Assembly (NCBI GenBank): GCA_903848275.1 | Contig: CAINGB010000016.1 | Location: forward strand, 1 to 38,652 | Origin: Candidatus Uhrbacteria bacterium | Lineage (GTDB): Bacteria; Patescibacteriota; Patescibacteriia; UBA9934 | DNA: 38,652 nucleotides | Direction: 5' to 3' | Shown: positions 5,907 through 13,358 of the stretch, piece by piece | How positions within the stretch are numbered: the stretch's first letter is position 1 | Layout: every line of letters starts with the position of its first letter | Notes under the pieces: model-generated | Seen by the model: the letters and a program-made list of their open reading frames with translations, nothing else | What the model was told of the DNA's origin: nothing | Database searches by the model: none | Translations under genes and position numbers: made by a program

Positions 5907-6668
5907 CTATCTTAACACCTTTTCTTTTTTTCGCATCTTAGTTATCCACAACAACCAGAGGCCGATGATGGCTAAAATGGCGCCTAAATACTGACCTGGT
6001 GTTAGCCCTAAATAACGCACGTCCACCAATCTGCCGCCATCCGTCAGCAAGCGGAAGAGTCCGTACCACAAGCTAAAGACACCAATAAACGTTCCGGTTT
6101 TAGCCTTCTTGTGAGCCAACCAGATAAATGCGACGGCCATCCCTGCACCGTTGAGCATTTCATATAAACCGTAGTCGTGACGGACCACGTTGCTAGGATA
6201 TTGTACACCCAAAAAGAAATGCGTGGCAGTGCCTGGATGATCGTGAATGAGAAAACAGCCAATACGCCCGATCATGATGCCGAAGGGCAAACCGTACACG
6301 GCCACGTCGACGTATTGCCAGACGTCTACTTTACGGCGACGAAGGAATAAGAGGCCGACGATGACGCAAGCAATGAGGCCGCCGAACATGGAGAGGCCGC
6401 CGTGCCAGATAGCGAAAATTTCTAACGGATTGGCGAGGTAGTAAGGGAAAGCGTAAAAAAGAACGTGACCTAGGCGGCCACCGATCATACCGGCTAGGAC
6501 CATCCAAACCGTAAGGTCGTAAATGATGCTGGCGTCGAGGCCACGTCGCTTGGCTAACTTCCCTGCCATGACAGCCGCGAAAAGAAAGCCTAGACCTATA
6601 AAAAGGCCCCAGACTTGCAGAGTTAATGGTCCGATAACGATTGATGTCCAAGCGAAGTATGGGATCAT
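5907..6668 (-). CDS. lgt: Prolipoprotein diacylglyceryl transferase
   Basis: 253 residues, normal length for Lgt, with about seven hydrophobic segments. It transfers diacylglycerol from phosphatidylglycerol to the lipobox cysteine of prolipoproteins in the cytoplasmic membrane. Family signatures are visible: RLGHVLFY (near residue 65), the WHGGLSMFGG loop, GRIGCFLIHDHPG (near 136-148, the Lgt signature with Arg and Gly; the usual GNFIN-type Asn/Glu positions differ), and GLFRLLTDGGRL near the end in place of the commoner RFxxEFxR. The gene is 3 nt downstream of the membrane gene at 6672 and belongs to the gatC-gatA-orf-lgt-dsbA run. Confidence 0.9.
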   Translation of the reverse strand: MIPYFAWTSIVIGPLTLQVWGLFIGLGFLFAAVMAGKLAKRRGLDASIIYDLTVWMVLAGMIGGRLGHVLFYAFPYYLANPLEIFAIWHGGLSMFGGLIACVIVGLLFLRRRKVDVWQYVDVAVYGLPFGIMIGRIGCFLIHDHPGTATHFFLGVQYPSNVVRHDYGLYEMLNGAGMAVAFIWLAHKKAKTGTFIGVFSLWYGLFRLLTDGGRLVDVRYLGLTPGQYLGAILAIIGLWLLWITKMRKKEKVLR

Positions 6669-6671
6669 AGG

Positions 6672-7136
6672 CTATAGAGCACCGAGATCGACGAGGGCAG
6701 ATTTGAAAGCGGCGACAGCTTTAGTGGCTTCACCACGGCGTAGTGAATAGCCGAGTTCGTGGGCCAGTGTGTTGCGGAGTTTATGCGCCCACCAGACGTC
6801 AGCCAGTTTGCGATATTTGCGCTCCGCAAACTTGAGACGGAAGGCCATGGTCTCGCCTGGAAAGTGTTTGAGTTTGAGGGCTTGGTCCAGCACCGAGTCA
6901 GCCTGCATGATAGCTAACTTGCTCGCCATGTCTTCATTGCGAGCCAATAGGCCTTCCACTTCTGCCCACGACTTTTTGACTTGCTCCCCCTCTTTGCCGA
7001 ACAGCCAACGCTTGTACCAGCGCTTGAGGCGATAGATGAGATACCAAACGACGGCCATGATAATGACAAAAGCGGCGACCGAGAAGCCGAGTTTGGTGTA
7101 ATCGATGTCGACGCTAAACCAGAGGATGTTGGTCAT
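6672..7136 (-). CDS. Membrane-anchored protein of unknown function
   Basis: 154 residues. One transmembrane helix at about 17-36 (LGFSVAAFVIIMAVVWYLIY), followed by a basic stretch (RLKRWYKRW) that places the remainder in the cytoplasm. The rest is helical and ends in a charged segment with HKLRNTLAHELGYSLRRGEA and a short helix AVAAFKSALVDLGAL. The basic HxxRNxLAHE pattern recalls HEPN-like (RxxxxH) surfaces, but the spacing is not canonical, so no function is claimed. Its start overlaps the 3' end of gatA by 23 nt, implying translational coupling; lgt follows after 3 nt. Similar small membrane proteins often neighbour gatA in CPR genomes, from general familiarity only. Confidence 0.75.
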   Translation of the reverse strand: MTNILWFSVDIDYTKLGFSVAAFVIIMAVVWYLIYRLKRWYKRWLFGKEGEQVKKSWAEVEGLLARNEDMASKLAIMQADSVLDQALKLKHFPGETMAFRLKFAERKYRKLADVWWAHKLRNTLAHELGYSLRRGEATKAVAAFKSALVDLGAL

Positions 7137-8550
7137 GCCACTTCGTTATATTTTGATAAGCAGCGGCGGCTTGTAGAGCTTTTTCGTCTTGCATCGAGCC
7201 AGCGAGAAACTGGAGACCGACGGGGAGATTGTGCGCCAAGCCACAGGGGACGGAGATGCCCGCAATGCCAGCAATATTAGCAGCGACCGTAAAGACGTCG
7301 GCGAGGTACATGGCGACAGGATCATCCATCTTTTCTCCAATGTTCCAAGCCACGCCAGGAGCTGTCGGGCTGACAATAACGTCGACACGTTTGAAGGCGT
7401 CGTCGAATTCCGCGCGAATGGCGGTGCGAACGGCCAGGGCTTTTTTGTAGTAGGAGTCGTAATAACCGGCGGAGAGAATGAAGGTGCCGAGCATAATACG
7501 GCGCTTCACTTCCGGGCCGAAGCCGGTACCGCGAGCGTTGACGTAGCTGGCTTCCAAGCTACCGGGAGCACGAGTGCCGTAGCGCATACCATCGTAGCGA
7601 CCGAGGTTGCTGCTAGCTTCGGCGGGTTGGATGATGTAGTAGGTTGGGAGAGCGTAAGGAGTTAGGGGCAGGCTCAGGTCGACGATTTCAGCGCCAGCCT
7701 GCTTCATGACCTCGATAGCTTCGTTGATCCGATTTCGCACCTCGTCGTCCATACCGTCGACGAAATACTCTTTTGGTACGCCAACACGGAGACCAGAAAA
7801 GGACGGAGGACAGACCTGACCCCATAATCGATCAACCGAGGTGGCGTCGTGCTCGTCACGGCCGCCGATAATGGATAAGACGAGGGCAGCGTCCTCTGCG
7901 CTGTGAGTGAAAGTGCCGACTTGATCGAGGCTGGAACCGAGGGCGATGATGCCGTAACGGGAAACGCGGCCGTAGCTAGGCTTCATACCGACCACGCCAC
8001 ACATGGCAGCGGGCTGACGAACCGAACCACCAGTGTCGGAGCCGAGGGCGACGGGAACGAAGCCGGCAGCTACGGCTGCTGCCCCGCCACCTGATGAACC
8101 GCCAGGAATCTTCGTTACGTCCCAAGGATTGTAGGTTTTCTGGCAAGCTGAAGTTTCGGTTGAGGATCCCATGGCGAATTCGTCCATGTTGGTGCGACCG
8201 ATGATGATGGCGCCAGCGCCGATTAAGCGCTCGACGACGGTTGAGGTGTAGGCGGCGGTGTGCTCGACGAGAATCGAGGAACAAGCGGTGGCTTTGTGGC
8301 CAGCAAATAACATGTTGTCTTTGATAGCGACAGGGACGCCGGCTAGTGGCGGCAACTCGGCTCCGCTCTTGACGAGTGCATCAATGGCGGCGGCTTGAGC
8401 TAAGGCGTCGGCATCAAAAGTTTCGAGGAAAGCACCAATGGCACCATCGCGGGCTTTGATGTCGGCCAAAGTTGATTCGACAAGCTGAGTAGCCGAGGTG
8501 CGGCCGCTCTTGATTTCGTCGATAATGGCATTGATAGTTGGGAAAGTCAT
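7114..8550 (-). CDS. gatA: Aspartyl/glutamyl-tRNA amidotransferase subunit A
   Basis: 478 residues, full length for an amidase-signature GatA. It releases ammonia from glutamine to amidate Glu-tRNA-Gln or Asp-tRNA-Asn within GatCAB. The catalytic Ser-cisSer-Lys set is present: Lys in VAIKDNM (near residue 74), cis-Ser in GGSSGGGAAAVAAG, and nucleophile Ser in SDTGGSVRQPAA. gatC lies 3 nt upstream. gatB is not in this window. One region (residues about 243-249, RLWGQVC) replaces the usual family loop before GLRVGVPKEYF and is encoded by DNA carrying the 11-mer GGGGTCAGGTC shared with the REP element. Confidence 0.95.
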   Translation of the reverse strand: MTFPTINAIIDEIKSGRTSATQLVESTLADIKARDGAIGAFLETFDADALAQAAAIDALVKSGAELPPLAGVPVAIKDNMLFAGHKATACSSILVEHTAAYTSTVVERLIGAGAIIIGRTNMDEFAMGSSTETSACQKTYNPWDVTKIPGGSSGGGAAAVAAGFVPVALGSDTGGSVRQPAAMCGVVGMKPSYGRVSRYGIIALGSSLDQVGTFTHSAEDAALVLSIIGGRDEHDATSVDRLWGQVCPPSFSGLRVGVPKEYFVDGMDDEVRNRINEAIEVMKQAGAEIVDLSLPLTPYALPTYYIIQPAEASSNLGRYDGMRYGTRAPGSLEASYVNARGTGFGPEVKRRIMLGTFILSAGYYDSYYKKALAVRTAIRAEFDDAFKRVDVIVSPTAPGVAWNIGEKMDDPVAMYLADVFTVAANIAGIAGISVPCGLAHNLPVGLQFLAGSMQDEKALQAAAAYQNITKWHDQHPLV

Positions 8551-8553
8551 AAG

Positions 8554-8838
8554 TTATTCGAAAACGCCAGGAACTTGTAAGGCGCCGGCAGCACTGACGG
8601 GAAAGGCGGAGATTAGGGCGTCGTGCTCGGCTTGATTGATGATAACGATTTCATCTGAACGAAGGACGTTGAAGGCCTCGGTGAAGTAGTCGCGAGTGGA
8701 AACGGCTGAGGTGTCGACTTCCTGCAAACGGCTAACGTAGTCCAAAATGGCTGGCAGCTGCTCAGCTAGTTTAGTCTTCTCCTCGACGCCTAACTGGAGG
8801 CGGGCGAGCTTGGCGACGTGGTCGATGTCGATATTCAT
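8554..8838 (-). CDS. gatC: Aspartyl/glutamyl-tRNA amidotransferase subunit C
   Basis: 94 residues, normal for GatC. Start MNIDIDHVAKLARLQL matches the family opening (VxKLAxLARL), and RLQEVDTSAVS (about 56-66) is the conserved middle segment. GatC wraps GatA and GatB and stabilises the complex. It is the first gene of the gatC-gatA-orf-lgt-dsbA run, 11 nt from a 140-nt palindromic repeat. No Shine-Dalgarno is seen. Confidence 0.93.
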   Translation of the reverse strand: MNIDIDHVAKLARLQLGVEEKTKLAEQLPAILDYVSRLQEVDTSAVSTRDYFTEAFNVLRSDEIVIINQAEHDALISAFPVSAAGALQVPGVFE

Positions 8839-8849
8839 AAGATTACATG

Positions 8850-8989
8850 GTCAACGCGAGACTCGGGGAGTCCCTTTCTTACTCGGTCGGGCATTTTGAC
8901 GATCGATATTTACTACTTGGGTGAAATATCGCCACCAAAATGCGCGTCCCTCGGTCGACGAAAGGGACATCCCGCTCGTCTTCGTTGAC
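8850..8989. repeat. 140-nt imperfect palindrome, copy 1
   Basis: The element opens with GTCAACG and closes with CGTTGAC. Inner blocks pair in order: AGTCCCTTTC with GAAAGGGAC, GGCATTTTG with CAAAATGC, and an apical stem CGATATTT/AAATATCG around a 12-nt loop. It differs from copy 2 (11456-11595) at about three positions. It lies between ligA (stop at 9004) and gatC (start 8838). The shape suggests a miniature inverted-repeat element or a structured RNA. Confidence 0.85.
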
Positions 8990-9003
8990 TGCGGGCTGCA
9001 TTA

Positions 9004-10980
9004 CTACTCGCCTAGAATACGTAAAAATTCGGCTTCCGACAAGATGGGCACGCCGAGTTGCGTGGCGTCGTCGGCCTTGCTGCCGGGATTGTCGCCAACC
9101 ACAACGTAATTCGTGTTTTTGCTGACGGATCCAGCCACGCTGCCGCCAGCTAAACGGATGCGATCTTTGGCGTCTTCGCGACCCATCGTGGCGAGCGTAC
9201 CAGTCACAACGAACTTCTGGCCGGCTAGTTTTTGCTCGATTTTCTTGGCTTCTTTGACCTCAACGCCGACTTCTTGGTATTCGGCGAGCAGCTTCTGACC
9301 GTGCTCGGAGTGTAGGAATTCGATGATGGCGTCGGCAACCGTCTCCCCCACGTCTGGCACGGTGAGTAAGCGATTCTTGTCCGCGGCGATGAATGAGGCG
9401 AGAGTACCGAAATGAGCAGCTAGGGCAAAGGCCGTCTCCTCGCCGACATGACGAATGCTCAAGGACAAGATGAAAGCGTCGAGGTCGATAGCTTTCTTGC
9501 GAGCGATTTCTTCGCTTAGTTTATTAGCTGAGACTTCACCGAAGCCTTCGAGGTTCTTGATTTCGTCGACGCTTAAACGGAAAATATCCGGGGCGCTATT
9601 CAACAAGCCGGCTTCTTCCAAACGTTCGACGATTTTGCCACCGAGTCCGTCAATACCGAAAGCTCGAGCGGCATGCAAGATGTGTTCGCTAGCCACGGCA
9701 AAACATTGCTTGTTGCTGCACATTAAGGCGACTTCCCCACTGCGACGAATGACGGCCGAACCGCAAACTGGGCAGTTGATTGGTAGTTCGATGGCTTTTT
9801 CCGAGCCGTCGCGCAGTTCTGTTAAGACTTTCGTAATCTTTGGAATGATGTCGCCGGCTTTGGTTAAGATGACGGTGTCGCCTAACTTGAGGCCCAAGCG
9901 AGCAATTTCGTCCGCATTATGGAGCGTGGCGTGCGTGACCGTCGTGCCAGCAATGAAAGTAGCGCCAACGGTGGCAACCGGGGTCAGAGTGCCGGTGCGA
10001 CCGACGAACCAGTCGACGCTCTCCAGTTTGGTGGTAGCTTCTTCCGGCGCGAACTTCCAGGCAACTAAACCACGAGGAGTTTTGCCAACCACGCCGAGCG
10101 ACTCGTAGGCTTGAGCGTTGTTAACACGAACAACGACGCCGTCAATCCAGTAGTCCAGGCTCTCGCGTTCAGCACCGAGGCTAGCAAAATAGGCTTTGAT
10201 GTCGGCGAAGTTTTTAGCGTGGACGAAGGGAGGCGTGGCAAAACCTAGCTCTTGGCAACGCTTGAGATTCTCGACTTGGGTGCGCTGGCCAAGATCGGAT
10301 TCGAGGCGCCAGGCGAAAAAGCGCAGGGGTCGGCTAGCGGCGATAGCGGGGTCGAGTTGACGAATACTGCCAGCCGAAACGTTACGAGGATTAGCAAAAA
10401 GTTCTTCACCGGCAGCCTTCCGCGCCGCATTCAATTGCTCGAAGTCGTCCTTGCGCATGTAAATCTCGCCGCGCACTTCGACGCGACCAGCTAGAGGTTC
10501 ACGCAACTCTAGAGGAATGGATTCGATGGTACGAATGTTCATGGTGACGTCCTCGCCGATGCGACCGTCGCCACGAGTAGCAGCGCTGACCAACTTGCCG
10601 TCAACGTAAACGAGAGACACAGCCAGGCCGTCGATTTTAGGCATGACGACGTAGTCCTGGGCAGCTTCGGATAACTTTTCAATACGAGCGAGCCACTCAC
10701 CCATTTCTGCCGTCGAAAATACGTCCTCCATGGAAAGCATGGGGACGACATGCGTGACTTTATTGAATTTGGCTAGGGCGACGCCGGCCACGCGCTGGGT
10801 TGGCGATTCTGGTGTAATCAAATCTGGATACTCTTGCTCGAGCTGGTAGAGTTCGTGTTTGAGGGCATCGAGGGCTGCCTCCGAAATATCCGCCGCGTTT
10901 AAAACGTGATACTGGTAACGATATTTGCTAATGGCTTCTCGGAGTTTAGCAATGCGGCTGGCGGCTTCAGAATGGGTCAT
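9004..10980 (-). CDS. ligA: NAD-dependent DNA ligase
   Basis: 658 residues, full length. Domains in order: Ia domain at about 1-70 (YxxDAP-type region YRYQYHVLN), adenylation domain with nucleophile Lys in KIDG (MPKIDGLAVSLVY, near residue 115), OB fold (about 310-390), Cys4 zinc site (CPVCGS and CSNKQC, about 396-420), HhH domain (DIFRLSVDEIKNLEGFGE), and C-terminal BRCT (about 580-658, GQKFVVTGTLATMGR). It seals nicks during replication and repair. Divergent from arfB with 57 nt between starts; the stop lies 14 nt from palindrome copy 1. No strong Shine-Dalgarno. Confidence 0.97.
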   Translation of the reverse strand: MTHSEAASRIAKLREAISKYRYQYHVLNAADISEAALDALKHELYQLEQEYPDLITPESPTQRVAGVALAKFNKVTHVVPMLSMEDVFSTAEMGEWLARIEKLSEAAQDYVVMPKIDGLAVSLVYVDGKLVSAATRGDGRIGEDVTMNIRTIESIPLELREPLAGRVEVRGEIYMRKDDFEQLNAARKAAGEELFANPRNVSAGSIRQLDPAIAASRPLRFFAWRLESDLGQRTQVENLKRCQELGFATPPFVHAKNFADIKAYFASLGAERESLDYWIDGVVVRVNNAQAYESLGVVGKTPRGLVAWKFAPEEATTKLESVDWFVGRTGTLTPVATVGATFIAGTTVTHATLHNADEIARLGLKLGDTVILTKAGDIIPKITKVLTELRDGSEKAIELPINCPVCGSAVIRRSGEVALMCSNKQCFAVASEHILHAARAFGIDGLGGKIVERLEEAGLLNSAPDIFRLSVDEIKNLEGFGEVSANKLSEEIARKKAIDLDAFILSLSIRHVGEETAFALAAHFGTLASFIAADKNRLLTVPDVGETVADAIIEFLHSEHGQKLLAEYQEVGVEVKEAKKIEQKLAGQKFVVTGTLATMGREDAKDRIRLAGGSVAGSVSKNTNYVVVGDNPGSKADDATQLGVPILSEAEFLRILGE

Positions 10981-11022
10981 ATAAGAAAAATAAGACCTAT
11001 GGGATCATTAGGGCCTATGCTG

Positions 11023-11028
11023 TATAAT
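11023..11028 (+). promoter_or_regulatory. -10 box giving a leaderless arfB mRNA
   Basis: TATAAT (11023-11028), preceded by TG, lies 9 nt before the arfB ATG (11038), so the transcript would begin at or next to the start codon. Confidence 0.65.
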
Positions 11029-11037
11029 AGTACCATT

Positions 11038-11442
11038 ATGCTCGGCAACCGCAAAATTCCGGAGAATGAAATTAGCTTGGTTTACGTGCGCTCTTCGGGA
11101 GCTGGTGGGCAGAACGTCAACAAAGTGTCGACCAAGGCTCAGCTGCATTGGAACCTGGCTGGTAGCACTATTTTCGATGCGTCAGAAAAAGCTAAACTGC
11201 GAGCAGCTTTCAAGAATCGTTTAACGAATGAGGGTGAGATTGTGCTGACGTCTAGTGAGCAACGCACGCAGAGTCAAAACCGGGAAACGGCGCTCGAGAA
11301 ACTCTATCGTCTGATTGATCATGCGTTGACACCGCAAGCTAAGCGGATTCCGACTAGGCCGACCTGGGCTTCGCAGTTGCGGAAGAGGGATAGCAAAGAA
11401 CGGCGGACGCAGACGAAGAGATTGCGGAAGAATTTAGTATAG
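11038..11442 (+). CDS. arfB: Peptidyl-tRNA hydrolase ArfB-like ribosome rescue factor
   Basis: 134 residues, matching the short ArfB/YaeJ/ICT1 class of GGQ proteins, far shorter than RF1/RF2. The catalytic motif is in SSGAGGQNVNKVSTK (about 19-33). The C-terminal tail is strongly basic (KRIPTRPTWASQLRKRD... TQTKRLRKNLV), as needed to enter the empty mRNA channel of stalled ribosomes. Start MLGNRKIPENEI at 11038 was chosen over the longer open frame from 10906 because a TATAAT box sits 9 nt upstream. No tmRNA gene was recognised in the window, so ArfB may matter for rescue, but that cannot be judged from one contig. Confidence 0.93.
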   Translation: MLGNRKIPENEISLVYVRSSGAGGQNVNKVSTKAQLHWNLAGSTIFDASEKAKLRAAFKNRLTNEGEIVLTSSEQRTQSQNRETALEKLYRLIDHALTPQAKRIPTRPTWASQLRKRDSKERRTQTKRLRKNLV

Positions 11443-11455
11443 TATACAGGCCTCG

Positions 11456-11595
11456 GTCAACGCGAGACTCGGGGAGTCCCTTTCTTTCTCCGTCGGGCAT
11501 TTTGACGATCGATATTTACTACTTGAGTGAAATATCGCCACCAAAATGCGCGTCCCTCGGTCGACGAAAGGGACATCCCGCTCGTCTTCGTTGAC
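11456..11595. repeat. 140-nt imperfect palindrome, copy 2
   Basis: Same orientation and length as 8850-8989, with about three substitutions (two near the 5' third, one in the apical loop). It lies 13 nt after the arfB stop and about 95 nt before the pilD stop. Together the copies form direct repeats around ligA and arfB. Confidence 0.85.
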
Positions 11596-11690
11596 TACGA
11601 GCTCTAGCCGATTAGAGGAAGCTTAATTACGAGGCCTTCTCTAGGCGCAGTTCGTTCCCACTCTTAAAGGCCTCCGTCTGGCTAAAAAGT
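11596..11690. other. Spacer between repeat copy 2 and pilD
   Basis: No gene, promoter or clear hairpin is visible in these 95 nt between the convergent arfB and pilD genes. Confidence 0.5.
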
Positions 11691-12485
11691 TTATTGTAAA
11701 AGCGCCAAGTAGGTATTCAACAACCACGGACCAAAGACCATGGTGATGACGGTGGCGCCGGCCATGAAGGTGCCAAAAGGAACGTGGCTCGTGGTGCTGC
11801 GATGACCACCAGCCAGCAGCAGAACGCCGCCGAGGGCGCCAATGACGTAGGACAGGAAGAGGGCGACAATGCCCATAGGCAGACCGAGCAGGAAGCCCAT
11901 TAATAAGCCCATGCGGATGTCTCCCCCGCCAACCCAACGACCCTGTGAAACAAGGTATTGAATAGCGAAGAAGCCACCAAGTGACAAGCCGCCAAGCAAC
12001 ATGGAGAAAGCCGAGGCGCCAAGCAAGGCGTTAAAGAGAATAACCAAGATGATAGCTGGAATTGAAAATTTGTCTGGAATGACGCTGAAGCGGAAGTCGT
12101 AGAGGAAGATGATGACCAGGAAAACAGCGACGACAGCGTCACGAACAAAGAGAATACCGGTTTCGGTACCGGTAATAAATGAAGGGATGCCAAGTCCGAG
12201 TACCACGCGGGCAGCAAACAGGGCGAAGAGTAAGCCCATGGCCAATTCCACGGCTGGGTATTGCCATTCAATAGCCGCGGAACAACGTCGACAACGACCC
12301 TTGAGCACGAAATAGCTGAGAACTGGAATGAGATCAAACCAGTGGATAGGCTCGACGCAACTCCAGCAACGGGCCCGACTCATGAGGGGCAAACCAGCTT
12401 TGGTGCGGAGGACGGTGGCGTTGACGATGCTGCCGGTCAGGATACCGAGTACACCGGCCAGGATGATAGCGAGGATTATTGACAT
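11691..12485 (-). CDS. pilD: Type IV prepilin peptidase / N-methyltransferase
   Basis: About 264 residues from MSIILAIILAGV (12485), preferred over the ATG at 12536, which would reach into the pilin gene. The N-terminal domain has the two Cys pairs CWSC and CRRC (about residues 40-72), which bind zinc in full PilD proteins with methyltransferase activity. The peptidase aspartates are in YDFRFSVIPD and GGGDIRMG (GxGD), the latter near residue 190. About eight membrane helices are expected. It cleaves and methylates pilins in the cytoplasmic membrane. It follows the pilin gene after 4 nt in one operon. Confidence 0.93.
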   Translation of the reverse strand: MSIILAIILAGVLGILTGSIVNATVLRTKAGLPLMSRARCWSCVEPIHWFDLIPVLSYFVLKGRCRRCSAAIEWQYPAVELAMGLLFALFAARVVLGLGIPSFITGTETGILFVRDAVVAVFLVIIFLYDFRFSVIPDKFSIPAIILVILFNALLGASAFSMLLGGLSLGGFFAIQYLVSQGRWVGGGDIRMGLLMGFLLGLPMGIVALFLSYVIGALGGVLLLAGGHRSTTSHVPFGTFMAGATVITMVFGPWLLNTYLALLQ

Positions 12486-12489
12486 AAGA

Positions 12490-12966
12490 CTAGAGTGAAG
12501 GACAGGCGCCAGGTTTGAGCGCTGTTTCCGTAGCACAGTTAGCGCCCTTAACGAGACCGAGTACGCTATTAGCAGCCTCTAGTTCGAACTGGAGACGATA
12601 TGAAGTGGCGTCACCGGTATAGCAATAAGCGTTGCTAACTCCGCTGCAGCTAGATTTCTTACTGAGACCAGTGGTTGGTGGTGTTGGCACGACTCGCAAG
12701 TAGGAATTACTTGGCGCAATGCTGCAGGCGAAACCGTCGCCAGATAAACACTGAGTGCTGCCTTGACCAAGGGCCAGAGGATCGGCCGACATGGGATAAC
12801 CGGCGTGATCTGTAAAATAAGATTCGAGTGAATCTTGTAGCTCTCTCACGTGCGACAAGCGCGTGGCGTCGCGCGTACGGAGACGAGCGGTGAGGACAGC
12901 GCTGGCAGCCAAACTACCACAAACGCCAATTACTAGAACGACTACGAGGACTTCGATTTTTGTCAT
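12490..12966 (-). CDS. Pseudopilin-like protein starting at the mature position
   Basis: 158 residues. The N-terminus MTKIEVLVVVLVIGVCGSL is the hydrophobic helix of a type IV (pseudo)pilin, with the conserved Glu at position 5. Residues 44-58 (LQDSLESYFTDHAGYP) match the GspG-like segment after the helix. The C-terminal half has six or so Cys (GDGFACS, SSCSGVSNAYC, GANCATE, GACPSL), suggesting disulfides. Oddly, no leader with Gly(-1) exists: TATAAT lies 9 nt before ATG, and an ATG inside that box reaches a stop after four codons. The protein therefore seems to begin at the residue that peptidase normally exposes. It is first gene before pilD. Confidence 0.85.
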   Translation of the reverse strand: MTKIEVLVVVLVIGVCGSLAASAVLTARLRTRDATRLSHVRELQDSLESYFTDHAGYPMSADPLALGQGSTQCLSGDGFACSIAPSNSYLRVVPTPPTTGLSKKSSCSGVSNAYCYTGDATSYRLQFELEAANSVLGLVKGANCATETALKPGACPSL

Positions 12967-12975
12967 ATTACGTTC

Positions 12976-12981
12976 ATTATA
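12976..12981 (-). promoter_or_regulatory. Extended -10 box of the pilin gene
   Basis: On the minus strand TGATATAAT (TGn plus TATAAT at 12981-12976) lies 9 nt before the pilin ATG at 12966. It predicts a leaderless mRNA and fixes the start codon. Confidence 0.7.
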
Positions 12982-13356
12982 TCACACCGCGAGTAAACGT
13001 TTCATCTTGGTGACCAAGCTGCTTGGCGTGAGGTGACCCGTCAACACATATTCGGCGGCACCGGCGGTTAGCGCTTGATGCACGCTAGCGTGATGGGCTT
13101 GGTCGGCTAGTAAAACTATTTTAGTTTTTAGCAAAGTAGGTAAGGTCCGCAAGCGGCGCAGTTCAGAGGTGACATCCGGCAAGGCCTGGGCGTCGATGAC
13201 CAAGATATTTGGCCGAAACTGGACGGCTCGCAGTTCCGCAGCTGGCAGTTTGTCGATTACTTCTACCTCCCAACCGTCACGCTCAAATTGATGCGCAAAA
13301 ATTTCCGCCAAGTGCAGATCGCGGATGGATAAGAGAATGCTGGGCTTAGTCGTCAT
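12982..13356 (-). CDS. Degenerate receiver-domain protein
   Basis: 124 residues with the alternating beta/alpha layout of a CheY-like receiver and nothing else. A central Asp lies after a hydrophobic strand (NILVIDAQ, about residues 50-57) where the phosphoacceptor is expected. The acidic pair after strand 1 is absent (LLSIRD), and the usual Lys after strand 5 is replaced (AAEYVLTGH). It may be a non-phosphorylated adaptor, as in several pseudo-receivers. It sits 2 nt after pilM and 15 nt before the pilin gene. A role in pilus control is inferred from position only. Confidence 0.75.
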   Translation of the reverse strand: MTTKPSILLSIRDLHLAEIFAHQFERDGWEVEVIDKLPAAELRAVQFRPNILVIDAQALPDVTSELRRLRTLPTLLKTKIVLLADQAHHASVHQALTAGAAEYVLTGHLTPSSLVTKMKRLLAV

Positions 13357-13358
13357 AG

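Noticed and set aside
6672-7136. HEPN ribonuclease in the 154-residue membrane protein
   Set aside because: RNTLAHE resembles an RxxxxH motif, but spacing and context differ and no partner nucleotidyltransferase is nearby.
7189-7665. Long plus-strand frame inside gatA
   Set aside because: It is the shadow of a high-GC coding frame; gatA has full catalytic motifs on the minus strand.
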